Below the pieces are notes generated by a model. The model did not search any database. It was not told the origin of the DNA and worked only from the letters and a program-made list of their open reading frames with translations. The position numbers and the translations under genes are program-made. Shown here piece by piece: positions 1-9,098 of a stretch of 64,000 nt of DNA. Position 1 is the first letter of the stretch, and every line of letters begins with the position of its first letter. The stretch is from CAVVSD01 sp963750895 (GTDB taxonomy: Bacteria; Actinomycetota; Thermoleophilia; Solirubrobacterales; Solirubrobacteraceae), in contig CAVVSD010000006.1 in NCBI GenBank assembly GCA_963750895.1, forward strand, positions 682,001 to 746,000, written 5' to 3'.

Positions 1-2266
1 CCGCACGCGTTCGTTGATCTCGAGGCCCTGGGCCGTGGAGAGCTCGAACGCCGCCGCGAGCCAGGAGTTCAGCGACGTCTTCTCGGCGAGCTCCTCCTCG
101 ACGCGCGCGTGCGGCACACCCTCGTCGATGAGCCGGCGCCGGATGCGCGCGGCGCAGGCGGCCTCGATGGCGCTGCGGCACAGGCCCGGTACGACGCGGG
201 CACGGACCTCGTCGGACATGCCTTCGGTCTTGGCGAAGGCGAACGCCTCGCCGACGTAGCGATCGCTCGGCGGGCGGCCGGCGACGACCTCGACCTTGGA
301 CGAGGCGCGACGGTGGACGTTCATGATGCGCGCGTCGATGGCCAGTCGCCGGACGGCCTCGGGAAGCCGCTCGTCGTGGGTGAACACGACGACCTGCCGG
401 GTCTCGGCGGCCCGTGCCAGCACGCGGGCGAGGCCGTCGACCTTCGCGGGGTCCATGGACTGGACCGGGTCGTCGATGACCATGAAGCCGAACGGGCTCT
501 CCGGCAGCGACGCGCGGGGCAGGAAGATGCTGACGGCGAGGGCCGACAGCTCGCCCTGGCTCATGACACCGAAGGCCGAGGATGAGCTCCCGTCGACGCT
601 GACGTCGAACGACGCGTAGCGGCGGTTGCCCTCCTTGCGCAGCTCGACGTCCCCGAGGGCGACGTTGCTCTCGTGCCGGAGCTCCGCCCAGTTGGCCTGC
701 GCCGACTCGACGATGGGGAGGAGCCGCTCGCGGCGCAGCGCGGCGGTGCAGGTCGCCATCCACGCCTCGGCGCCCTTGAGCGTCGCGACGACCTCCTTGT
801 CGTGCTCGGCTCGCCGTGCCGTCGCGACCCATGCGGCAACGTCGGCCTGGATCGGACCCCACGCGGACTGCCGTCGCTCCGCCTCGTGCGCCGCGGCCGC
901 GCGCGCCGTCGCTGCCGTGGCGAGGACTGCGTGCGCGGCCTCGCGGCCGTCGTGGCCCTCACGCGTCTCGGTCGACCACCGCGCCCACGCCGCGCGGAGC
1001 CCGTCGTCGTCGATCGACTCGAGCGACGTTGGGAACAACGCATCGACAGCCTGGCGTGCCGACCGCACGGCGACCCGTGCGACGCGCAGGTCCTCGCTGC
1101 GACGGCGGAGCTCCTCGATCTCCGCCTGCGAGCGGATGAGCCATCCCGTGTCGAGGACCTCTGCCGTCCCGCAGACGGGACACGTCGCCTCCTGTCCGTG
1201 CTGTCGATGGAACGCCACCGCCTCATCGAGGAGCCGCGCGAGGGCCTCGAGACGGTCCGCGTCCGTCGCCTCGAGCCGCGCGACGTCCTCGAGTGCCCTG
1301 GACAGCCCGTCGAAGGCGGACTCGATCGCCTGGCCGTCCGGGAGCTGGAGTGCGGCGAGCGCCTGCAGCGGCCCGTCCTCGTCGGTCTCGAACGCGCCGG
1401 CCGCCGCCGTCTCGATGGCGTCGACGTCCGGCCGCATCTTCGCGAGCAGCGGCGCGATCGCAGCGGCGCGGTCTCCCTCGGCCGCCCCGATCGTCGCGAT
1501 GAGCGCCTTGCGCTCGAGCTTCTCCGTCTTGCCGCTCTTCTCGCGATCGAGCCGAGCGGCGCGGAGCGTGGCCGAGAGCTCGTCGAACTCCTCGAGTCCC
1601 AGCACCGCGGAGAGCGCCTCGTAGAGGGCCGCTGCACGCTCGGAGAACATGGTGCCGAGCTCGTTGTACGAGAGCAGGGGACGGAACTGCGCGAGCGCGG
1701 CGTCCCAGCCGACCGCCTCCCAGGATGCGCGCGCGCCGCTGACCTCGACTGGGTCGCCGCCGTCCAGCGCGGCGTCGGCGCTCCACTTCCGCCTGAGCTC
1801 GAGCGGCTCCTTCTCGCCGTCGACGCGGAACCGCGCAGACAGGATCGTCGGACCGTCGCCGTGCAGGTTGCGCCAGCCTTCGCGCCAGACGCGGGTGCGC
1901 TCCTCCCAGCGGAGGTTCGTGCCCGTGAGCAGCATCTCGAGCCCTTCCGCGAAGCTCGACTTCCCGGATCCGTTGCGCCCGACGACGAGCGTCAACCCCG
2001 GCCCAGGGGCGAGGGGGAGGCGGGCCCGCGGCCCGATCCCGCGGAAGTTCTCGACCGCGATCTGCGTCGAGGTAGACGCGCGCCGGCGTCTGCGCGGGCA
2101 CGGCGGCGACGAGGTCGCGCGGGATGGACGCGGGTGCGCCGGTGAGGTGTGCGTCGAGGTTGTCGGCGCCCTCGGCGGCAGCGAGGACGATGTCGGCCAC
2201 CGTCGCGGTGGGTCCCTCGCTGCCCCCGAGGCGCTCGATGAGCTGCTCGAGGGCGGTGTCGTTCAC
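1..2266 (-). CDS. Zinc-hook AAA/SMC-like ATPase, C-terminus cut by window edge, one frameshift
   Basis: The protein starts at ATG 2266 and runs off the left edge. After about 70 residues the frame changes near 2055-2065, and the ATPase continues one frame over: Walker A GRNGSGKSS at nt 1951-1986, a long arginine/glutamate-rich coiled-coil region, a CPVCG zinc hook at nt 1168-1182, a second coiled coil, an ABC-like signature (SQGELSALA, nt 525-565) and Walker B (FMVIDDPVQSMDP, nt 450-495). This order is that of SbcC/Rad50/RloC-type ATPases. In family terms it is a DNA-repair or defence ATPase. Downstream of Walker B there is RSAIE (about nt 165-180), resembling the R-x3-E of RloC anticodon nucleases, but that is a short match and I cannot claim nuclease activity. 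No partner gene is visible inside the window. Confident on the ATPase, unsure of role. Confidence 0.85.
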
Positions 2267-2305
2267 ATGAGACGTGTCGGCGTCGGGGCCCGCGAGGTTG
2301 AGTCG

Positions 2306-2983
2306 CTAGTCGCCACCGCGCAGCACCGCGAGCACCTCGTCCCGCGCATCGCGCAGGTGCTCGGCCATCGCCGCCGCCGCGGCGGCACCGTCGCCCGCCT
2401 CGATCGCCAGCGCGACCGCGTCGTGCCCGCGGGCGGTCGCGTCGCGCAGGACGCGGAACGGCTGGGCGTCGAAGCTGTCGAACGTCGCGGCGCGCGCGTC
2501 CTCGATCGACGTGCGGAGCATCGCGTTGCCGCTCGCGTCGGCGACCGCGAGATGGAAGGCGGAGTCGGCCCGGCGGAACGCGCCCGCGTCGGCGCTCTCG
2601 CGCAGCGCGCGCCCACACTCGGCGAGGCGGGCGAGGTCGTCCGCCGACCGCCGCCCCGCCGCGAGCTCCGCCGCGGTCGTCTCGACCGCGAGCCGGTACT
2701 CGAAGACCTCGATGACGCGCGCCGGCTCCAACCCGCGCGAGCGCTCGGTCACGAAGGCGCCGCCCGCCGGCCCGCGGCGGGTGACGAGCGCGCCCTCCTC
2801 CTGCAGGACCCGCAGCGCCTCGCGGACCGTCAGGCGCGAGACCCCGAGGTTCGCCGCGAGCGTCCGCTCCGCGGGCAGGCGCTCGCCCGGCACGACCTCG
2901 CCGAGGGCGATCGACCGCCGGAGGCGGTCGGCCACGACCTCGTGCGCCGCCAGCAGGCGGACCGGCTCGGTGACATGGCCCAT
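2306..2983 (-). CDS. GntR-family regulator with FCD ligand-binding domain
   Basis: This 225-residue protein has an N-terminal winged helix (residues about 10-75; RLPAERTLAANLGVSRLTVR followed by EALRVLQEEGAL) and a C-terminal all-helical FCD domain with the usual histidines (SAFHLAVADASG, AEHLRD). I chose ATG 2983 because upstream in-frame sequence reads as antisense of the neighbouring gene. It is divergent from the dehydrogenase/BVMO/glutamine-synthetase operon with only 37 nt between the starts, so it most likely controls that operon and itself. FCD regulators usually respond to small organic acids; the ligand here is unknown. The gap contains TGGTATGCAT (2991-3000) and a mirrored ACCA (3006-3009), a possible but weak operator. 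Confidence 0.9.
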   Translation of the reverse strand: MGHVTEPVRLLAAHEVVADRLRRSIALGEVVPGERLPAERTLAANLGVSRLTVREALRVLQEEGALVTRRGPAGGAFVTERSRGLEPARVIEVFEYRLAVETTAAELAAGRRSADDLARLAECGRALRESADAGAFRRADSAFHLAVADASGNAMLRTSIEDARAATFDSFDAQPFRVLRDATARGHDAVALAIEAGDGAAAAAAMAEHLRDARDEVLAVLRGGD

Positions 2984-3020
2984 GCGCCTATGGTATGCAT
3001 CGCGGACCAAAGGTGTCTCT

Positions 3021-4182
3021 GTGACGATCGCCAACCCTTCGCGAACCACCTGCCCGTCCGCGATCCGCTTCGGCGAGGGCACCGCCCTCGAGCTCGGCGG
3101 CATCGCCGCGTCGCACGGCGCCCGCCGGGTGCTGCTCGTGATCGACGAGGGGCTCGAAGGGCGCAACGACGCCGTCGCCGGCGCCGTGACCGCCCTGCGG
3201 CGCGCGGACCTCGAGGTCGACCGCTTCGACAAGCCTCCGGGCGAGCCGACGGCCGACGTCGTGGACGCCGCGGCGGACACCCTGTCGGAGTCGCACGCCG
3301 CACGCGATCGTCGCGCTCGGCGGCGGCTCGGTCATCGACACCGCGAAGGCCGCGCGCGTCTGCGCCCAGGAGCGCGTGCGCTTCCGCGACCTGGAGCCGC
3401 CGTATCCACACCCGATCGTCCCGCTCATCGCGGTGCCGACGACGGCCGGGACGGGCTCCGAGGTGTCCGGCGGCGCGGTGATCACCGATCCCGCCACCGG
3501 CCGCAAGGCCGGCATCGCGGCGCCGGCGCTGCGCGCGCAGGACGCGGTCGTCGACCCGCTGCTCACGCACTCCGTCCCACCCGACGCGACGGCGCAGACC
3601 GGCATCGACGCGCTCGCCCAGGCCATCGCCGGGATGATCGCCACCGTCCGGACGCCGATCGGCGACGCGATCGCCCTGGAGGCGATCCGGCTCATCGGCC
3701 GCTCGCTCGTCCCGGCCTTCCGCGACGGCTCGGACGCCGCGGCCCGCTCGGACATGGCGTGCGGCAGCCTCATGGCGGGCCTGACGATGAACATCGCCGA
3801 CTGCACCGCCGAGCACTCGCTCGGTCAGGCGATCGGCGGCATGTTCCACGCGCCGCACGGGCTCACGATCGGCGTCGTGCTCGTCCAGACGCTCGAGCGC
3901 GAGCGCCGCGTCGTCCCGGAGCAGCTCGAGCGCGTGGCCGACGCGCTGGGCGTCGCGGCCGACGGGACCGCCGACGGCTCGCGCGCCGTGCGCGGTGTCC
4001 GTGACCTCCTGGAAGGGATGCGCTTCCCGGTGCTGCGCTCGATCGGCGTCGACGAGTCGCACGTCGACGCCCTGACCGATCTCGCCGTGGGCGATCCCTT
4101 CCTCACGCTGTCGCCCGAGCCGTGGACGACGGAGGAGGTGCGCGGCGCGTTCCTCGCCGCCCTCGCCGAGGAGCCCAGGTGA
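3021..4182 (+). CDS. Iron-type alcohol dehydrogenase (group III), frameshifted
   Basis: GTG 3021 is preceded by AAAGGTG. The N-terminal Rossmann part (AIRFGEGTALELGGIAASHG) continues to about nt 3305, where one extra base shifts the frame; the conserved GGGSVIDTAKA and PTTAGTGSEVS motifs follow in the next frame. Total is about 386 residues, normal for the family. These enzymes reduce or oxidise alcohols and aldehydes with NAD(P) and one divalent metal bound by Asp and three His. Here the Asp (GIDALAQ, nt 3607), AEHSLGQ and APHG are present, but the second ligand, normally D-x3-H, is Gln (nt 3619-3621). It may therefore have altered metal use. It is the first gene of an operon with the BVMO (stop and start overlap) and the glutamine-synthetase-like gene. 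Exact substrate unknown; maleylacetate reductase or lactaldehyde reductase-like activity are alternatives. Confidence 0.85.
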
Positions 4183-5798
4183 CCGACGTCGACGCGATCG
4201 TCGTGGGCGCCGGCTTCTCCGGCCTCTACACCCTCCATCGACTGCGCGAGCTGGGTCTCTCGGCGGTCGTCCTCGAGCGCGGCTCGGGGGTCGGTGGCAC
4301 CTGGTACTGGAACCGCTACCCGGGCGCACGCTGCGACATCGAGAGCATCGACTACTGCTACTCGTTCTCGCGCGAGCTGCTCGAGGAGTGGGAGTGGACC
4401 GAGCGCTACGCCACGCAGCCGGAGATCCTGCGCTACCTCGAGCACGTCGCCGACCGCTTCGACCTGCGCCGCGACATCCGCCTCGAGACGACGGTCACGG
4501 CGGCGTCCTGGGAGAACGAGCACTGGGCCGTCGAGACCGACGCCGGCGACACGCTCACCGCGCAGCACCTCGTCCTGGCCGTCGGCAACCTCACGGCGGT
4601 CAAGCGCCCGGACTTCGCCGGCCTGGAGGACTTCGAGGGCGACTGGTACCACACCGCCCGCTGGCCGAGCGAGGGCGTCGACCTGCGCGGCAGGCGCGTC
4701 GCGGTCATCGGCACCGGCTCGACCGGCATCCAGGCGATCCCGCGGATCGCGGCGCAGGCCGAGCACCTCGTCGTGTTCCAGCGCACGCCCAACTACTCGA
4801 TGCCGGCGGTGAACCGGCCGCTCGACCCCGCGGAGCTGCGCGACGCGGTCGCCGGCTACGACGAGCGCCGCCGCCGTGCCCGCGAGAGCGACGCGGGCGT
4901 GCCCATCGCGCCGCCCGAGCGCGCGGCACTGGACGCGACGCCGGACGAGCGCCGCGCGGCGTACGAGACGGGCTGGCGGCGCGGCGGCATCAACGCGCTG
5001 TCCAACGCGTTCACCGACCTGTTCACCGAGCCCGAGGCGAACCGCACCGCGCAGGAGTTCGCGCGCTCCAAGATCCGCGAGGTCGTCCACGACCCGGTCG
5101 TCGCCGAGGCGCTGTGCCCGTCGCACACGATCGGCACGAAGCGCACCTGCGTCGACATCGGCTACTTCGAGACCTACAACCGCGAGAACGTCGAGCTCGT
5201 CGACGTCCGCCGCTCGCCGATCGAGGCGATCACCGCCCGCGGCGTCGCGACCGCGGACGCCGAGCACCCGGTCGACGTCATCGTCTTCGCGATCGGCTTC
5301 GACGCGATGACCGGCGCGCTGCTGGAGATCGACATCCGCGGGCGCGACGGCCTCGCGCTGCGCGACGCGTGGGAGGGCGGCCCGCGCACGCTGCTCGGGG
5401 TGGCGACGGCCGGGTTCCCGAACATGTTCATCGTCACCGGGCCCGGCAGCCCGTCGGTGCTCAGCAACATGGTCGTCTCCATCGAGCAGCACGTGGACTG
5501 GATCGCCGGGTGCATCGCGCACCTGCGCGAGCGCGGCGTCGCGTGGATCGAGGCCGGCGAGGACGCGCAGGACGCCTGGGTCGAGCACGTCGCCGAGCTC
5601 GCCGACGCGACGCTCTACCCCCAGGCGACCTCCTGGTACGTCGGGGCGAACATCCCGGGCAAGCCGCGCGTGTTCATGCCGTACGTCGCGGGGTGCGGCG
5701 CCTACCGGCGAGAATGCGACGAGGTCGCGGCGCGTGGGTACGAGGGGTTCGTGCTCGGCACGCGCGAGGCGCAGACGACGACGGGGCGGAGGGCATGA
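4179..5798 (+). CDS. Baeyer-Villiger flavin monooxygenase
   Basis: 539 residues, starting at GTG 4179 inside the stop of the preceding gene (GTGA overlap). An FAD Rossmann motif GAGFSG lies near residue 10, the RYPGARCDIES segment follows, and the BVMO fingerprint F-x-G-x3-H-x3-W-P is intact (FEGDWYHTARWP, residue about 152). A second dinucleotide motif GTGSTG binds NADPH. Such enzymes insert one oxygen from O2 next to a ketone, giving an ester or lactone. Length and motifs match cyclohexanone/phenylacetone monooxygenase-type proteins. Coupling to an alcohol dehydrogenase suggests alcohol to ketone to ester flow, but the glutamine-synthetase-like third gene points to an amine-containing or amine-yielding substrate. 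Substrate not deducible. Confidence 0.93.
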   Translation: MTDVDAIVVGAGFSGLYTLHRLRELGLSAVVLERGSGVGGTWYWNRYPGARCDIESIDYCYSFSRELLEEWEWTERYATQPEILRYLEHVADRFDLRRDIRLETTVTAASWENEHWAVETDAGDTLTAQHLVLAVGNLTAVKRPDFAGLEDFEGDWYHTARWPSEGVDLRGRRVAVIGTGSTGIQAIPRIAAQAEHLVVFQRTPNYSMPAVNRPLDPAELRDAVAGYDERRRRARESDAGVPIAPPERAALDATPDERRAAYETGWRRGGINALSNAFTDLFTEPEANRTAQEFARSKIREVVHDPVVAEALCPSHTIGTKRTCVDIGYFETYNRENVELVDVRRSPIEAITARGVATADAEHPVDVIVFAIGFDAMTGALLEIDIRGRDGLALRDAWEGGPRTLLGVATAGFPNMFIVTGPGSPSVLSNMVVSIEQHVDWIAGCIAHLRERGVAWIEAGEDAQDAWVEHVAELADATLYPQATSWYVGANIPGKPRVFMPYVAGCGAYRRECDEVAARGYEGFVLGTREAQTTTGRRA

Positions 5799-7192
5799 GC
5801 GATCTGGCACCGGCGACGGACGTCGTGAGCGTCGTCAACGGCCTGACCGAACAGGGCATCGAGACCGTGGTGCTCGCGGGCGCCGACACGCACGGCGTCA
5901 TGCGGGGCAAGCGGGTCCCGATCGGACAGCTCACGCGGCTCCTGGCGCACGGCGTGGCGCTCTGCGACGTCTTCTGGGTCCTGCACCTCGACGAGTCCGC
6001 GCTCGTCGCGCGGCCCGAGGGTCACGTCGGCTACTTCCCGACCGAGCGCAACGGCTACCCGGACATCCTCGGCGTGCCCGATCCGTCGACGCTGCGGATC
6101 GTCCCGTGGCATCACCGGACGGCGCTCATGCTCTGCGACTGGCGCGGACAGGACGGCGCGCCGATCCCGATCGCGCCGCGCGAGGTGCTGCGCCGGGTCG
6201 TCGAGCGCGCGCGGGCGATGGGCTTCGAGCCGCGCTGCGCGCTGGAGCTCGAGTTCTACCTCCTGCGCGAGACCTCCGGATCGCTGCTGACCCGCCGACC
6301 CGCCGACCTCGTGCCGCTGACCGAGCGGTCCAGCACGTACGGCGTCGCGATGGGGTCGCGGCAGGAGCCGGTCGGCCGCCTCATACGCGAGAACATGCTC
6401 GCCTACGGCCTGCCCGTGGAGGCGTGCAACCCGGAGACCGGACCCGGTCAGTTCGAGATCACGCTGCGCCACCGCCCGGCGCTGGAGGCGGCGGACGACG
6501 CCTTCCTCTTCAAGTCCGCGGTGAAGGAGCTGGCGGCGCAGGAGGAGCTCGTGGCGACGTTCATGGCGAAGCCGAGCAACGAGTGGGCCGGCAACTCGTG
6601 CCACATCCACATGAGCCTCACCGACGAGGACGGCAGGGGCGTCTTCCACGACGCCGACGACCCGCGTGGACTGTCGTCGACGCTGCGCAGCTTCGTCGCC
6701 GGCTCGCTCGACGCGATGCCCGGGCTCACCGCGGTGATGGCGCCGACGATCAACTCCTACCGGCGCTTCACCGAGTACTCATGGGCGGGGACGACCGCGA
6801 CGTGGGGGATCGACAACCGCTCGGTCGGGCTGCGCGCGATCAGCGAGGGGGAGCGCGGCACGCGCGTCGAGCACCGCCAGCCGGGCGGCGACGTCAACCC
6901 GTACCTCGCCGTCGCGGCCGCGCTCGGCGCCGGCCTGGACGGGATCGCGCAAGAGGCCCGTGCGCCGGAGCCGACCGGTGACGACGTGTACGCCATGGCG
7001 CCCGGAGACGTCCGCACGCTCCCGCGGTCGCTGCCCGAGGCGATCGCCGCGCTGGCGGAGAGCGCCACCGCGCGCGAGTGGCTGGGCGAGGACTTCGTCG
7101 CCTACTACCTCGAGATGAAGCGCGCCGAGGTCGACGCCGCGGCGACCGCGGTCACCGACTGGGAGATCGCCCGGTACCTCGAAGCGCTCTGA
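5795..7192 (+). CDS. Glutamine-synthetase-like gamma-glutamyl ligase
   Basis: 465 residues; ATG 5795 overlaps the BVMO stop (ATGA). The catalytic domain has NPETGPGQFEI (residue about 212), GNSCHIHMSL, and NSYRRFTEYSWAG followed by IDNRSVGLR, which correspond to the glutamate, ATP and metal sites of GlnA. The N-terminal beta-Grasp region is short and divergent (GADTHGVMRGKRVP), as in gamma-glutamylpolyamine and gamma-glutamyl-alkylamide synthetases rather than housekeeping GlnA. In those pathways glutamate is ligated to an amine before oxidation. Its place as last gene of an oxidoreductase operon under a GntR regulator supports a catabolic role. Housekeeping glutamine synthesis is unlikely. 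Confidence 0.88.
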   Translation: MSDLAPATDVVSVVNGLTEQGIETVVLAGADTHGVMRGKRVPIGQLTRLLAHGVALCDVFWVLHLDESALVARPEGHVGYFPTERNGYPDILGVPDPSTLRIVPWHHRTALMLCDWRGQDGAPIPIAPREVLRRVVERARAMGFEPRCALELEFYLLRETSGSLLTRRPADLVPLTERSSTYGVAMGSRQEPVGRLIRENMLAYGLPVEACNPETGPGQFEITLRHRPALEAADDAFLFKSAVKELAAQEELVATFMAKPSNEWAGNSCHIHMSLTDEDGRGVFHDADDPRGLSSTLRSFVAGSLDAMPGLTAVMAPTINSYRRFTEYSWAGTTATWGIDNRSVGLRAISEGERGTRVEHRQPGGDVNPYLAVAAALGAGLDGIAQEARAPEPTGDDVYAMAPGDVRTLPRSLPEAIAALAESATAREWLGEDFVAYYLEMKRAEVDAAATAVTDWEIARYLEAL

Positions 7193-7299
7193 CGCTCCGA
7201 GGAGGTCTCGTCCTAGACCAGGCGTCCACTCGGCGCCCAGCCGCTGGCTACCGTGACACCCTGTATGCCCAAGAACGGGTGAGCAACGGGAGGGCTTGG

Positions 7300-8166
7300 A
7301 TGCCGCGCAGGACCTGGAGAACGATGATCGGAGCACTCGCCGTGGCGTCGGCGATGCTCGTCGCGCTCGGCTGTGGTGGCAAGGAGGCGGCTGTCGTCCA
7401 GTCGGCCTTCGACCATCCGATCGACAGCGCGACGGTCTCGATGTCCCTGTCGGCGCAGACGCCCATGGGCGCCATGGGCGTCAGCCTCACCGGGCCGTAC
7501 AAGAGCAACGGCAAGCAGGAGCTCCCCGACGCCGACATGACGCTGAAGGTCGAGGGGATGGGCCCGCAGCCGATGACGGCGCGGATCATCTCCACGAAGG
7601 ACAACGCGTTCGTCGAGTACGAGGGCGTGACCTACGAGGTCGGCGCGGACAAGATCGCGCAGCTCAAGGCCCAGTCGAAGTCGGGCAAGGGCACGACGCC
7701 CGACGTCGCGGAGCTCATGGAGCAGATGAAGAGCTGGTTCCCGGACACGAGCACGCAGGAGGACGCGGACCTCGACGGCGAGGCCGTGACCCGCGTGACC
7801 GGCCACATGGATCTCGCGAAGGCGCTGAAGGGCTTCACGGACATCGCGAAGCAGTCGGCCGCGGCCGACCCGCAGGCCGCGAAGGCCCTGGAGCAGTCTC
7901 CGGACATGGCGCAGGTCGAGAAGTTCCTCAGCGACCCGAGCTTCACCCTCGACGTCGCGAAGTCCGACGGGACCCTGCGCCGCGTCGCGGCGGAGACGGA
8001 GCTCAAGGGCGTCCCGGGCGGCGGCAAGATCGCCTTCTCGGTGCAGTTCAAGGACGTCGGCAAGCCCGTGGCGATCACGCCGCCGGCGAGCGGCCGCCCG
8101 ATCGAGGAGCTGGGCGAGAAGCTCGGCGCGCTCGGCGCGGCGCTGGGGCCGAAGGCCACCGCCTAG
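7300..8166 (+). CDS. Secreted lipoprotein of the LppX/LprG-like type
   Basis: 288 residues. I chose ATG 7300 because GGGAGG lies 5-12 nt upstream. An N-terminal signal ends in VALGCGG, a lipobox-like site, so the protein is probably lipidated and outside the membrane. The body has the beta-strand rhythm of the LolA/LprG-like fold (VSMSLSAQTPMGAMGVSLTG, AFVEYEGVTYEVG, TRVTGHMDLAKALKGF, LRRVAAETEL), a fold that binds lipids in actinobacterial LppX/LprG proteins. Family assignment is by pattern only. It stands alone and ends at a strong hairpin. Confidence 0.75.
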   Translation: MPRRTWRTMIGALAVASAMLVALGCGGKEAAVVQSAFDHPIDSATVSMSLSAQTPMGAMGVSLTGPYKSNGKQELPDADMTLKVEGMGPQPMTARIISTKDNAFVEYEGVTYEVGADKIAQLKAQSKSGKGTTPDVAELMEQMKSWFPDTSTQEDADLDGEAVTRVTGHMDLAKALKGFTDIAKQSAAADPQAAKALEQSPDMAQVEKFLSDPSFTLDVAKSDGTLRRVAAETELKGVPGGGKIAFSVQFKDVGKPVAITPPASGRPIEELGEKLGALGAALGPKATA

Positions 8167-8189
8167 CCCCTCCGAGCGACCGGCCGGAC

Positions 8190-8215
8190 GAAGGCGCGCC
8201 CTCGGGCGCGCCTTC
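8190..8215 (+). terminator. Intrinsic terminator-like hairpin after the lipoprotein gene
   Basis: A perfect 11-bp stem (GAAGGCGCGCC / GGCGCGCCTTC) with a CTCG tetraloop lies 23 nt after the stop codon, followed by TCTTC, a weak pyrimidine tail as is usual in high-GC genomes. It separates the lipoprotein gene from the ArsR operator. Confidence 0.75.
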
Positions 8216-8228
8216 TCTTCGGCTTGAC

Positions 8229-8248
8229 GTATGCCGATATAGGTATAC
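8229..8248. promoter_or_regulatory. Palindromic operator of the ArsR-type regulator
   Basis: GTATGCCGATATAGGTATAC is an interrupted palindrome in which 16 of 20 positions are symmetric. It ends two bases before the ATG of the ArsR-family gene. Position and symmetry are typical of autoregulatory ArsR operators. TTGACG lies directly upstream (8224-8229), so the site could overlap a promoter producing a nearly leaderless transcript. Confidence 0.65.
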
Positions 8249-8249
8249 G

Positions 8250-8642
8250 ATGCTGAGCGTGGCACGGGCAGCGACCACCGCGGACACGTTCAACGCCGTC
8301 GCCGAGCCACGGCGGCGGCAGATCCTGGACGTGCTCGCGGGCGGCGAGCGGCCCGTGAACGACCTCGTGGACGAGCTGGGGCTCGCCCAGCCGCAGGTGT
8401 CCAAGCATCTGCGGGTGCTCCGCGAGGTCGGGGCCGTCGACGTGCGCGAGGAGGGCCGGCAGCGGCTCTACAGCATCAACGGCCTCGCGCTGAAGCCCAT
8501 CCACGACTGGGTGAAGAACTACGAGCAGCTGTGGACCGAGCGGTTCGACGAGCTCGACGCGGTGCTCGACGACCTCAAGAAGGAGGAAGGAGATGCCGGT
8601 GCCGACGAGCGGGACAGCGACGGTGACGACCCCGACCGATGA
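8250..8642 (+). CDS. ArsR-family winged-helix repressor
   Basis: 130 residues. The start is ATG 8250; GTG 8259 is an alternative. The winged helix is clear: FNAVAEPRRRQILDVLAGGE, LAQPQVSKHLRVLREVGAV and the wing VREEGRQRLYSI. No cysteine metal site (CxC) is present, so it is of the non-metal, SRPBCC-linked type rather than an arsenic sensor. A palindrome abuts the start. The last 50 nt overlap the next gene in another frame, so the two are almost certainly translated together. The C-terminus (DAGADERDSDGDDPDR) is acidic and unconserved-looking. Confidence 0.92.
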   Translation: MLSVARAATTADTFNAVAEPRRRQILDVLAGGERPVNDLVDELGLAQPQVSKHLRVLREVGAVDVREEGRQRLYSINGLALKPIHDWVKNYEQLWTERFDELDAVLDDLKKEEGDAGADERDSDGDDPDR

Positions 8643-9090
8643 GCAGATCCTCATCACGCGGGAGTTCGACGCGCCGAAGCACCTGGTGTGGAAGGCGTGG
8701 ACGACGCCCGAGCTGGTCAAGCGGTGGTGGAGCGGCCGGCGCGGCGAGATGACGCACGTCGAGATCGACCTGCGGGTCGGCGGGACGTGGCGGTACGTGA
8801 TGCTCGCCCACGGCGAGTTCGAGATCGCGTTCCACGGCACCTACCGGGAGGTCGTCCCCGAGGAGCGCATCGTCACGACCGAGGTCTTCGAGGGGATGCC
8901 CGGTCCGTCCGAGGACGCCGTGATCAACATCGTCACGTTCGTCGAGGAGGACGGGCGGACGCGGCTCGAGCTGCTGGTGCAGGCCATGAGCAAGGAGATC
9001 CGCGACGCGATCATCGACTCCGGCATGGAGGGCGGGATGCAGGAGCAGATGGACGCGCTGGAGGAGCTGGCGATCTCACTCGCCGGCTAG
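8593..9090 (+). CDS. SRPBCC / AHSA1-like protein paired with ArsR
   Basis: 165 residues with a strong purine-rich ribosome site (AAGGAGGAAGGAG, 8578-8590) inside the ArsR gene. The START/Bet v1-like fold is recognisable from LITREFDAPKHLVWKAWTTP, KRWWSG, VDLRVGGTWRY-like and GTYREVVPEERIV segments. Such proteins bind hydrophobic ligands and are very often encoded immediately after an ArsR regulator; the biochemical role is unknown. Length is typical (140-165). Confidence 0.9.
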   Translation: MPVPTSGTATVTTPTDEQILITREFDAPKHLVWKAWTTPELVKRWWSGRRGEMTHVEIDLRVGGTWRYVMLAHGEFEIAFHGTYREVVPEERIVTTEVFEGMPGPSEDAVINIVTFVEEDGRTRLELLVQAMSKEIRDAIIDSGMEGGMQEQMDALEELAISLAG

Positions 9091-9098
9091 CTCTGGCG

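Noticed and set aside
561..1637. Long arginine/serine-rich open frame on the minus strand
   Set aside because: It is another frame of the zinc-hook ATPase; composition (Arg, Ser, Pro) is typical of shadow frames in 70+% GC DNA and no motif is present.
3291..3320. Programmed ribosomal frameshift in the dehydrogenase
   Set aside because: No slippery sequence or stimulatory structure; many unrelated genes in the window have the same kind of one-base break, so an error is simpler.
4388..5790. Long + strand open frame ahead of the glutamine-synthetase-like start
   Set aside because: Arg/Gly-rich shadow of the BVMO gene; the real start is ATG 5795 with an ATGA overlap.
7204..7219. Hairpin GGTCT/AGACC after the glutamine-synthetase-like gene as a terminator
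   Set aside because: Only a 5-bp stem and no T run; too weak to call.
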